NCBI GenBank assembly: GCA_958496175.1
Contig: OY292274.1
Location: 65,978,630-66,042,629 of the forward strand
Reading direction: 5' to 3'
Source: Sisyra terminalis
Lineage: Eukaryota; Arthropoda; Insecta; Neuroptera; Sisyridae
Length of the DNA: 64,000 nt
Shown here one piece after another: positions 48,626-60,000 of the stretch (position 1 is its first letter; every line of letters starts with the position of its first letter). Position numbers and translations under genes: made by a program. The notes beneath the pieces are model-generated. The model had not been told where the DNA came from. It saw only the letters and a list, made by a program, of their open reading frames with translations, and did not search any database.

Positions 48626-50089
48626 TGAGTCGTTGCTTCTATTTACTTTTAGAACTCTTTGCTCCTGGACCCATCGGGATATTTTGTCCGGGGATATTTT
48701 ATTTTTTCAGAGGATCAAATATGGAACTCGATTTTATTGTGGATCCAAGGTTTACTTGGAAAATAGTTGAGGTGAAATAGAAAATAAATTGTATCTTTTC
48801 TTTGGAATTAGAAAAAAACGTCCTATTTAAAATTTTTTAAAGCAGTGGTACTTAAACTTTTTAGAAGTCAACATCTTGTACAAACAGGATAACGGTTTCG
48901 CATTCCTAGGAATATAACCACACGTTAAGTACCACTGTTTTAAAGGATCATTAGTTATCCATGCAAATATTAATTTTTATGATGTCCTTTTTTCAAACTT
49001 AATAGGAAATAAATCCCGAATATTTTAATTTTATTAAATTACCTTAAATTTATCTAATAGAACCGAAACAAGAGAAGCAATAAGGGAGGGGACCTATTCT
49101 TAAAATTAAGGGATGAAAAAACTGTTTATCAATTGTTTTGGTGCTAATTTTTTTTTGTTGAAGCAAAGTTTGATGGAAGTATATATTAGATCAATCTAAT
49201 AGATTAAAGAAATAATCCATTTTTTATCGAAGTAGGCTGTGGATCATTTAAATGGGTTTATACATAGGAAGAGGCACTGATCTCAATTTTTACTTACCTA
49301 CCCATTAAATTTTGGTCAATGGAAAAACGATTTAATTCCCATGTGGAAATATTCTAAAATTTTTGCACTGCTTCAAAAGTTTGTTGGTCTTTGTCTTATA
49401 CATTGTAACCAAAATATTTTCTTCTTTTTTTATTTTCCACGTGATTTTTTTTAATGGCTCTAATTACCCGTGATTATGGGCATTTGCATATGCTTTATGC
49501 ATCTTATTTGTAATCTTTGATTGGATCTGCAGTACGCTTATATATAATTTGTTATATATGAGTGCATAAATTCGCCCAGAGATCTGAGAATGATCAAAGG
49601 AGAGACTGCTTTTTTTTAATTAACAATCGTAGAAACTTATTTTCATCAATCAAATTTCATGTATTTAAACGAAACGCCGATTAAACATGCAATTACCAGT
49701 TGTTTAATGGTTTTTTGCATGGGAAATTAGTATTGAATTTCTTATACGATTGCCATTTATAGGCACTGCAATTGTTGTTTTTTTTTTTTTTTTTTTTATT
49801 TCGTTTATATTTGGTTTCAAGTATTAAATTTATGAACGTTTTGTTCTTTCGAACTTGGAGAAATAAAAGAAAATGACCAAAGTCGTGGTGTAGATCTTTG
49901 TCGAATTTGAACTTATTGCAGACTGCACCATATTAACGGCCATTTATTTGGGTCTTGGATGTCTTGGATGTTTGATTAAATCGCAAATAAAAACGCGAAT
50001 GGCCAGTCGATTGGTCAAGGATTTGCCTTTTATGCTTACATGGCAATGTTTGGCTATATGTTTTGGGTCACTCCAAAAATAAATGAAAC
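48626..50089. other. AT-rich intergenic DNA
   Basis: No gene recognised. There is a run of T at 49779-49798. Confidence 0.3.
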
Positions 50090-50790
50090 GGTTGCTCGAC
50101 CATTAAAAAAAAAAAATTGTGTGTGCTATCACCCCAACATGTTGGTAATTCAAATTCATCATTATTTTAATTTTATTGTTTTTAGTTTTCCGGTGGTGGC
50201 CATATTAGTTATACTAGGCGCAGACATTTTCGCACTTTTAAGGGTTTGCGGAAACTTGATTATCTCAGGCCCTATTTGTCCTATCAAAATGAAACTAAAA
50301 GCAGTGGGTTCATGAAAATATAAGTTATAAAGTCATAATAAGACGTTTTCACCTAAATGTAATTCTAAGGGGTGAAATTTCAGCCTAAATTTTTAGCTCT
50401 CATTTGTAAAAACTCCCATTTTCACGGAAAGATTGTGAAGAAAGGGAAAGAGTCTACATGTTAGAACTTTTTTTACAAACAATTAGGAACTAGTTGTATA
50501 CAAAAACAAACTTTGAAGTCTGAGACTTTAAGCCTTTTTTTAAAAAAAAAAATACAAAATTTGGAAATTTTCAAAATTTGCAATTTTCTGAGCTCAATAC
50601 TTCTGGTGGGGGACCAGATAAAAATCTGAAATATCACCTCATTATAGTACTGTATGGTAGTATTATGCACCTAAAATTTGGAGTTTGAGATTTGACTAGG
50701 AGCAGAGGTATTGCAAGCACAAAATGTCAAAATAATGAATACTTCAGTAGGTGAATGTAATGTATTTAACCATTTAATATGTGACATATA

Positions 50791-50993
50791 CTTGGCAAAA
50801 AGGGTATTTTACACAAAACAACATATACTCTAGGCTAACTGTTATTCATATCTTAAATTTAAAATATATACTTCTTTCTGAAAGCTAATAATGTATTTAC
50901 GTACCCATTGTCATTAAAATCAAATAATAGTTAGCCCAGAATATGGTATATGTTGGTATATGTTGTTTTGTGTAAAATGCCCTTTTTGCCAAG
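50791..50993. mobile_element. Nested 203-bp MITE
   Basis: CTTGGCAAAAAGGGTATTTT and its complement near 50993 are TIRs extending into ACACAAAACAACATATA. The insertion removed the left tip of the inner palindrome: the right side keeps GGACACCCTAA, the left side lacks it. Confidence 0.75.
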
Positions 50994-50994
50994 T

Positions 50995-52032
50995 TTTTTA
51001 CAGCGATCGCCCCCTGAATTTTTAGTTTAAGATATAAAAAAAATTATCCAATACAATTAAATTTTAATTTCTTGATTAAACTGTGCCGGGATTATGTTAC
51101 TTTTACCATTTAAATAACATGAGATTATTTGACTTTTTAACATTTAATTTTTTTTCTCAGAAACAAATGAATGAAAAGATTTAAGGTCAAATTATTCTAA
51201 CGTAAAATTTAACGCTCTACAAAAAAGGTCTCTTATGAATTTTCGATTAAAACTCTCCATTAAAAGTTATTCAACATTTAACTTTTTGACAACAAATCAA
51301 TCGACTATAGGCTCAATAAAAATGATGTTGACTACAAGTTCTAAGAAATTTCTCATAGATGGCGTCAGGTTAAATGGTAAAAATTCGGATAATAATTGAA
51401 CTTTTGTCGATAGGCTCATTAATTAGTATGAAATTCACTTCGTAGGTACAAAATATTGATTAAAGTACGAAAATTTATCCTGGATAAATGGAATTTCACG
51501 ACATAGCGAATTCGGATCTTATGTCACCGGTTTTAATTGTCAAAAAATTATTTTTTGTTTGTTTAATTTTCTGTTCAAGCCATAAATTAACACAAATAAT
51601 CACTTGCTCTCTAATGATAATAGTTTTTATCTTCTCTTCCAATGACTTTATAGTTAAAAAAAATAAAAATGAGCAAAAAGTTGAAAATATTGCAAGATTT
51701 ATATTAGGCACAAGTGAAATGTTGAATAACTTTTAATGGAGTGATTTAATCGAAAATTCATTAAATACCTTTTTTGTAGAGCGTTAAATTTTACGTCAGA
51801 ATAATTTGACCTAAAATATTTTCATTCATTTGTTTCTGAGAAAAAAAAAATAAAAGTAAAAACTCAAATGATCACATGTTATTTAAATGGTAAAAGTAAC
51901 ATTATTCCGGCACGGTTTAATCAAGAAATTAAGAGCTTAATTGTATTGGATAATTTTTTGTATATTTTAAACTAAAAATTCAGGGGGCGATCGCTGTAAA
52001 AAAATCAATTTGGGAAATAACGGACACCCTAA
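50995..52032. repeat. Inner palindrome of P4 (GGGTGTCC-ended family)
   Basis: Arms around a dyad near 51500 share TTTTTTACAGCGATCGCC, GTTACTTTTACCATTTAAAT and GCTCTACAAAAAAGGTCTC. The right tip is CGGACACCCTAA. A free half of the same element is at 55795-56262 in another setting, so this is an independent unit. Confidence 0.85.
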
Positions 52033-52865
52033 TGCCACATATTAAATGGTTAAATACATAATATTCATCCACTGAAGTGTGCATTATTTTGAAATTTTGC
52101 GCTTCCTATATCTCTGCTCCTAGTCAAATCTCAAACTCCAAATTTTAGGTGCATAATACTACCATACTGTACTATAATGAGGTGATATTTCAGATTTTTA
52201 TCTGGTCCCCCACCAGAGATATTGAGCTCAGAAAATTGCAAATTTTAAAAATTTCTAAATTTTGTTATTTTTTATTTTAAAAAGGCTTAAAATCTCAGAC
52301 TTCAAATTTTGTTTTTGAATACAACTAGTACCTAATTGTTAGAAAAAAAGTTTTAACATGTAAACTCTTTCCCTTTCTTCACAATTGATCTGTGAAAATT
52401 GGAGTTTTTACAAATGAGAGCTAAAACTTTAGGCTGAAATTTCACCCCTTAGAATTACATTTAAGGTGAAAACGTCTTATTACAACTTTATAGTTTATAT
52501 TTTCATGAACTCACTGCTTTTTGTTTCATTTTGATAGGACAAATAGGGCCTGAGATAATCAATTTTCCGCAAACCCTTAAAAGTGTGAAAATTTCTGCGC
52601 CTAGTATAACTAATATGGCCACCACCGGAATACTAAAAACAATAAAATTAAAATAATGAAGAATTTGAACTACCAACATGTTGGGGTGACAGCAAAAAAA
52701 AAATAATCAAGCGACCAGTGCTGGACCGACTGAATTTGACTGACCCTTTTGTGATTCTAGAGTAGGAAAAATTGTTATATAAACTTTAAATTTTCGGTTG
52801 ATGTTAATTAAATGTTTATTGATTTATAAATATTTATAATGTTCATACTTTTTGCCTTTTTTAAT

Positions 52866-53717
52866 TTATATTTTAAATGCTCCAGAGAAAAATACCGCGG
52901 CCCAAAGGCAAAAACAAACCAGCAGGCTGATAAATGTAATGGTCCGCGATTTATCCCATCTGACGAATATGGTTTTTTGGCGTCGATTTATTCCCGTGGC
53001 ACTGTTGGCTGAAGACATTGATGGCCGGTTTGTGGTATTGATTGTGTAGATTTCATCCTCTCGATTCACACTAGACTGTAAAAAAAAAACCTTTTAAATG
53101 TAAAAATTTTAAAAAAATCACCAAGAAATGAAATAAGTTGTTAAAGAAGTTGGCAAAAAATTTAACATGAATAATGTCCAGGTTGATTTGAATCCAGAAT
53201 TGTTACTATAAGGTTTTCATGTTGCACTGCACTTCAACAATAGAAAACATGCATTATCCTTGTTTTAATTTAAGTCCTTGATTTTTTTTTTTTTTGTATA
53301 TTTTGATTTAAAAGTTTCAAGGTAGCTTTCTAAAGACTATTTCTGTTATTTATTTGTCAGACATATTGTTTTTTGTGTTATCTTTATGATGAAATACTTT
53401 ATCAGTACGTTGAGTACATTCCTTATGCCACATTATAAGACAAGTTTACCATTGAAAAAATGAATTGTAAAATTTCTTTGTAAAATTTCCAGAAATCGCC
53501 CCATTTTTTGTGCATCATTTTCCAATTATAGAGTGTGTAATTTACGGTATTAAATTCTTGGCAACTTGATTGATAAACTAAGGTTGGTCTTTGGAACGGG
53601 TTTATAGGTTTAGTTTTTTTTTTTTGAAAAAAAAATTATGAAGTAGAAAATTATAATAAAAAATACCTCACAAGTCCGTTGGGTGCAAAGAACTTCAGTG
53701 CTGGTAGTGGATGCCAT
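52866..53717 (-). CDS. Small single-pass membrane protein, 86 residues, two coding exons
   Basis: Exon 1 codes from ATG at 53717 (context GAAAATGG, a good start) to donor GAG|GTATTT at 53667; exon 2 runs from acceptor TTACAG at 53076 to the TAA at 52866. Both borders are phase 0. The product begins MASTTSTEVLCTQRTCESSV, has a Ser/Thr/Asn-rich tail, a basic stretch (NRRQKTIFVRWDKSR) and one C-terminal helix (TITFISLLVCFCLWAAVFFS) ending AFKI, so a tail-anchored topology with a cytoplasmic N-terminus is likely. An acceptor at 53790 suggests that exon 1 continues upstream as 5' UTR. AATAAA lies 46 bases past the stop (52815-52820). I do not recognise the family. It shares strand, MAS start, phase-0 intron and helix position with the gene at 57076-60986. 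Confidence 0.6.
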
Positions 53718-53789
53718 TTTCCTGGTTCTTCTGCGGTCGTTTTATGTCCTCCGTTGACCGATAACAAGTGTCCCTTGATTGATAGTTCA

Positions 53790-54615
53790 CTAAACGAAAT
53801 AAATTCGTAATAATTAGTGAAGGATTTCAACAATTTCTTTTGTTATCAAATTATATTTATATTTTTTTTTATTTGTCTGATAAAAATATTAGGATAACAT
53901 TTGAGTGATAATTGTGCTTGAAGTGGGAGTACTATATTGATAATGTTGTTTTAAGATACTTGGTTTGACATTTCTGGGGTAACCGAATTGGTTTTCATTT
54001 ATTGTTAATGGGCTGGTTAACCTTTGAAACTTATCTCGGAAGATTAACGAATTATTTATGATCATCTTTGCTAAAGTCTTATCAAAATAAACGATTTAAA
54101 ACGGGAAATTTCAATAGAAATTAGGGATAATATTTACACTTAAATCAAGTTGGCTATGAATTGCATATATGGGTTGTAGTATAGCTACTTAATTTGCATC
54201 GGCCATAACATTGATTTTATGTTATCATAAAGTTCGTTGGAGTTCAAACCATTGATTATAGAGAGTTGTAAAACAAAGGGGGAATACATTAATTACGTTG
54301 GAACAATTTTAGCTATTTTTTGACCCCTCCTCCTCCATTGGTAAAATTTCGTGAGATTTTGCTCGACCACTCCCCTTTTTTTAAATTTTGTGAATGAAAA
54401 CTAAATGTAGTCATAGTTATTGTTTCAAATTTTATTAACTGATTGTTGTCGTTTGTTTCAATTGACATTTCGATTTCATTCAATTGTTAAAATTTCATGT
54501 GTCGTTAAAAAATCCAGTTCTAAAACAATAACGGTTAAAACTCATTTCCAGAAAGAAGCCAGACTATTACAAATATGTATATTTTTTTACGGGCATACAT
54601 AAGTACAGTATATAT
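53790..54615. other. Intron or 5' flank of the small membrane-protein gene
   Basis: AT-rich, no repeat recognised. The 5' UTR exon(s) of the gene at 52866-53717 should lie here or beyond. Confidence 0.3.
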
Positions 54616-55350
54616 TAGACTGATTAAAAAAAAATGAAGATTTTTTTTCTTAATTATATCGAAAATATTGTTGGGAATGACAAAAAAAATCCTGTGAAAG
54701 TTTAAGCTCTTAATATTAAGAGGTGCCGCATCGCAAATTTCGATTTTCCATTTAAATAACATGGAAACAATATTCTCTTGCACTTTGGAATTTTATAGCT
54801 CACGTTGGTGACAATATTTCGGAATGACCAAGGTATATTCCTGTAGAAAATTGAACGATCTACAAAAAAGGTCTCGGACAAGTTTTTGATATATTTATTC
54901 CTTCAAAAGTTATTCGAGATCAAAGTTGAACTAAAGAGAAATTTTAATAATTTTTTAATTTTTTGACGCAACCATCAATTTTATGAAAGAATTTTATAGG
55001 ACATTTTTTGTAGAGCACTTGTTTTTCCTATAACTTATCTCTATAAAAGTTTTTGATATTTTAACAGGTCCTAAGTTATTTAATTAAAATAAAAAATAAA
55101 AAAATTATGTTAACAATATAATAATTCAGGAAATTTTCAGTTTAATGCAAATAACTTAGGACCTGTGGAAAATATCAAAAACTTTTATAGAGATAAGTTA
55201 TAGAAAAAAAAAGTGCTCTACAAAAAATGTTCCACAAAATTTTCTCATAAAATTGATGGTTGCGTCAAAAAATTGAAAAAATATTAAAATTTCTCGTTAG
55301 TTCAACTTTGACCTCGAATAACTTTTGAAGGAATAAACATATCAAAAACT
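54616..55350. repeat. Palindromic element P2, copy D (right arm truncated)
   Basis: A complete left arm from TAGACTGATT and a right arm that stops at ATATCAAAAACT (55350), missing its last 220 bases. The sequence 55351-55794 after it is unrelated and shows no gene. Confidence 0.85.
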
Positions 55351-55794
55351 ACTTTTCAAGATCCTACTTTCATATTGTGATATGAAATAACATAGTAAAA
55401 GATTGAAGGCCAAAATGAGAGAATGGCAGCTTTAAATATGTTGTTCTAGAATTTGGAACCAGTTTCAGGTATTTATTATTTGTTGTCAATTATAATGACA
55501 TTAACACCTGTTTTCAAATCCATTAGTGACAACTTTGAAAAAACCTTTTTCTCACATTTTGGCCTTCAAGCTTTAACTATGTTATCTCATACCACCCGTT
55601 GAGAACAGGTAAAAATTCCTTTCAATGTAACACCAGCTTGGAATTCAGCCGGTTTCGGTCACAATAGAGATCATTATAGAGCAAAGGTCTATAAAATTGA
55701 ACGTAAATATTTGTCTACCTGAATTCTATCGTATGATTCAAGAACAGGTTTATTGATTTTGATAATATTTTGTTTTCTTAAAAATTAAAATTTT

Positions 55795-56262
55795 CTTAAA
55801 AATTTCTTGTTAAAAATTACACTAATAATCACTTGCGCTCTAATGCTAATAATTTTTATCTTCTCTTCCAATAATTTTATAATTAAAAAAAAAGTAAAAA
55901 TGAGCAAAAAGTTGAAAATATTGCAAGATTTATATTAGGCACAAGTGAAATGTTGAATAATTTTTATTGGAGTGATTTAATCGAAAATTCATAAAGACCT
56001 TTTTTGTAGAGCGTTTAATCTTACGTCAGAATAATTTTACCTTAAATCTTGTCATCCATTTGTTTCTGAGAAAAAAAATTAAATGGTAAAAAGTCAAATA
56101 ATCCCATGTTATTTAAATGGTAAAAGTAACATGATTCCTGCACGGTTTAATCAAGAAATTAAAAGCTTAATTGTAGTAGATAATTTTTTTTATATCTTAA
56201 ACTAAAAATTCAGGGGGCGATCGCTGTAAAAAAATCAATTTGGGAAATAACGGACACCCTAA
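55795..56262. repeat. Single arm of the GGGTGTCC-ended palindrome
   Basis: Matches the right half of 50995-52032 from the dyad (ATAATCACTTGC) to the tip GGACACCCTAA. The left half is absent. Confidence 0.85.
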
Positions 56263-56410
56263 TTTATAACTACCATCATTATCTTTTATATCAGTACTCC
56301 CAACATGCTTAAAAACCACTGTTTTATGGAAAAAAATATTCAATCCTCCCTCTTCCAATAATGGTTTTATTAACAAATTATTATTTTTATTTTCATGTCA
56401 CTATTTAGAC

Positions 56411-56782
56411 CAGAGTTCCCCAAACTTTTTTGTGTCGTAGACCCCGTGCCATGTTTTTCCGTGTTGGGTAGACCCCCTACTTACCTGATATTGATTTCGT
56501 GTAAATTTCTAACTGCAGTGAAGCTTAGTATTAAAACCTTAAAGTAAAAACATAGGTACTTTTATAACTTCATAGGTACTTTTATAAATAATGTATATGT
56601 CTTGATATTATACGTTAGTATGATGTAAGTAAATAGGTATTTTCAGTGTATGTGTTGAGATCCACTATCGTGGACCCCCATTTTCATTTCATGAACCCCT
56701 AATTTTTTTTTCGCTGACGTAGACCCCTTGCAGGTTGTCATAGACCCCTAGGGGTCGATATAGACCACTTTGGGAATCACTG
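56411..56782 (-). mobile_element. hAT-like MITE family D, copy 2
   Basis: Reverse copy of 25117-25506. The flanks ATTTAGAC (56403-56410) and ATTTAGAA (56783-56790) are a target duplication with one change. The internal 20-21 base unit is present twice rather than three times. Confidence 0.85.
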
Positions 56783-57075
56783 ATTTAGAATAAATAGAGT
56801 ATTATGATACTTCATGTATTTGGGAATCACTGATTAAAATTTTACCACATTTTCGATTGCTAGATTAATTTTTTGTCGAAACTATTTCACATAATATAAA
56901 AAACTTGACTTTCATATCAATTGCATTTAAATTTATTATAATCGAATCAATACTATCAATAACGTACACTTAGTTCATAACGAATATATAAAAAAATTAC
57001 AATACATGTTTAGCTATAATATAATTATTTTGTTTTTTTAATAATAAATATGATCTATTTTATGTACAAACATAA

Positions 57076-60000
57076 TCACAATACGTTGTATTTATTGAGA
57101 ACACTAAAAATGATGATCCAGATGATCAATAGGCCGATGACGGTAATTAGGTAATACGTTTTTCGGGCGTGCCAGGGACTTTGCGACAGGGAATTGGGAC
57201 CGGGTTCCAAGTATTTTCGACGCGCGGCTACGCAGGCCTCCGCGTTGCACGTGTACCCCGAGCTGGTGGACGCCATCGCCTTGTTGTTGCCGTTTAACGT
57301 GGAGAAATTGGTGCCGTCGACGACGGCCGTTAAAATCGTATTTGTCGTATTCGTTGTGAGACAATCTCTTTCGACCGACACGGACACCTCACGAACGTGT
57401 TGAAGTTCCGTACTACGACCATCCTGGTCGAAGGCAATATTGTCCATCTGAAAAAAATCCAAAAAACACCCAATGTTAATCATTGCGGGATATTTAATAT
57501 GGTGATGCATAGGCAAAATTGTTACACCCGTGTGTATCTGGTTGCCTACTTATATAACATAATACCAGAAGCGCCGCCTATATATATGGCCTATATTATT
57601 TACATTAGAACAAATATCACTAAATTCTAAAGTATAGTTATAAATCTACCGATAAACTTCCCTAAACTAAATTTTATATAAAATTTACAACCAAATAAAG
57701 CACTAAATGCAATTTTTTGATAGTTTTATAATTACTTTTGCGTTAATATATTTAACCAAATATTCACTTCTAGTCGTACGATAAGTGCAAGTAATACTGA
57801 GAAAACTAACAAAAATATCGTTTCAGCATAATCGAATTTTAATTAAGTTTCACATACCTAAAGATGTGTCACAGGTCTTAATTAGTTTTGCCATAAGAGT
57901 CTTTTAATCAGTTCAAGTATGCCTTCTAATGGCACAGTAATGAAGATGAATCTTTGGTGATTAGCAGGTCATAGATTCGGTGTCAAGTATTATTTTAAAC
58001 GTTTTTTTTTTTTTTGATAATGGTATAAGTCCATTTTAAGAGTAGCTGGATAACTGTTGTATTTGTCGTTGGGGAGTCGTTCCATATGCAATTTAACCAG
58101 AAAATGTGACTCATTTTTAATTTTATATAAATTTCGAGAGAATTTTCATATCTTTGTGGGAAAAAATCGAATTTTTTGCATATATTTTCCTTTTTTCTTT
58201 CTGGCTTTCTTTGTTTCTTTGTACCAAGAGCCGAAAATTCAATCCGTCAAAAAATTGCTGTTTTCGGATTGTTAAGAAATTCAAGAATTTCTAAGATTCA
58301 ACAGGTTGAAAACAATTCGTAACCCGTGAAATTCGTAATTCAAATCTATTAGTCTTAGAATAACCACCTTAACCACCTGTTCACAAGTAAGCGTATATAA
58401 TATTATATATATTAGATTGAGCTAAAAAATTGCATTTTTTTGGATAAAGATATAATTTTTTTATTGTTTATTTCCTGCTGTTTTCGGAGTGTTAAGAAAT
58501 TCTAGAATTTCTAAGATTCAACAGGTTGAAACAATTCGGAAACCATGAAATTCGTAATCCAAATCTATTAGTCTTAGAATAACCACCTGTTCACAAGTAA
58601 GCGTATATAATATTATATATATTAGACTGGGCCAAAATATCGATAATTTTTTTTTTTGAAAAGTATATCGAAAATATTGTTCAAGGTGTCAAAAAAAAAT
58701 ATATTGGGAAGGTTTGAGCCCTTAATATTAGTATTAAGAAGTCTATCATCTTTAATTTCGATTTTTTATTTGTGCTTTAATTTTTGCGTCAATGCTGTCA
58801 AACTATCAAGGTAAAAAAAATCATCTGCCCATATATTTATAGAAAATTAAATTCCCTACAAAAAACCTTTTTTTGAAAATTTTTCCAGGACATTCCGTTT
58901 CCGAATAATCAAGCTTCAGACATTGATATAATTTTTAGATTTATCTTCTTTATTTTGGAATTTTGTAACTAACGAACAAATAAATATATAGAAATGAACA
59001 ATATAGATTTTTGAAAGGAATTTAATGCTCTACAAAAAAGGTCTCTAAACGTTTTTACATAAAATCACTCTTTCAAAATTGGTTCACAACGAAAAAAACA
59101 ATAATTTAATTTTTCCTTCAACTTTAATTGTGAATAACTTTTGAAAAAGTGATATTATGTAAAAACGTTACAAGACCTTTTTTGTAGAGCATTAAATTCC
59201 CTTCAAGAATCTATAGTGTTCATTTCTATATATTTATTTGTTCGTTAGTTACAAAATTCCAAAATAAAGAAGATAAATCTAAAAATTATAGCAATGTTTG
59301 AAGCTTGATTATTTGGAAACGGCGTGTATGGCAAAAATCTTCAAACAGACGTTTTTTTTAGGAAATTTAATTTTCTATAAATATATGTGCATATGAATTA
59401 TTTTACCTTGATAGTTTGACAGCATTGACGCAAAAATGAAAGCACAAATAAAAAATCGAAGTTAAAAATGATAGACCTCTTAATATTAATATTAAGGGCT
59501 CAAACCTGCCCCATATTTTTTTTGTGTCACCTTGAACAATATTTTCGATATACTATTCAAAAAAAAAAAATATGCGATTTTTTTGGCCCAGTCTAATATA
59601 TATAATATTATATACGCCTACTTGTGAACAGGTGGTTAAGGTGGTTATTCTAAGAGTAATAGATTTGGATTACGAATTTCACGGTTTACGAATTGTTTTC
59701 ATCCTGTTGAATTTTAGAAATTCTTGAATTGTGAAAAATATCAAAAACTTTTATAGTGATAAGTTATAGAATAAAAACTGCTCTACAAAAAATGTCCTAT
59801 AAAATTTTCTCATTAAATTGATGGTTGCGTCAAAAAATTGAAAAAATATTAAAATTTCTCTTTAGTTCAACTTTGACCTCGAATAACTTTTGAAGGAACA
59901 AATATATCAAAAACTTGTACGAGACCTTTTTTGTAGATCGTTCAATTTTCTAGAAGAATATACCCTGGTCATTCCGAAATATTGTCTTTGACGTGAGCTA

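Larger units (their letters stand above)
50090..52716. repeat. Compound palindrome P4, 2.6 kb
   Basis: Outer arms 50090-50786 and 52033-52716 are reverse complements: for example CACCCCAACATGTTGG (50130) matches its complement at 52673, and CAGGCCCTATTTGTCCTATC (50269) matches one near 52540. A second palindrome (50995-52032) fills the centre, and a small MITE (50791-50993) has landed at the left junction. The ORFs at 50040-50315, 50473-50670 and 51488-51736 are arm readings. Confidence 0.9.

Noticed and set aside
53651..53833. 60-codon ORF reading ELSIKGHLLSVNGGHKTTAEE in the other frame of the first exon of the small membrane protein
   Set aside because: Its frame does not join exon 2 (which needs phase 0 at GAG|GT); the frame from ATG at 53717 does.
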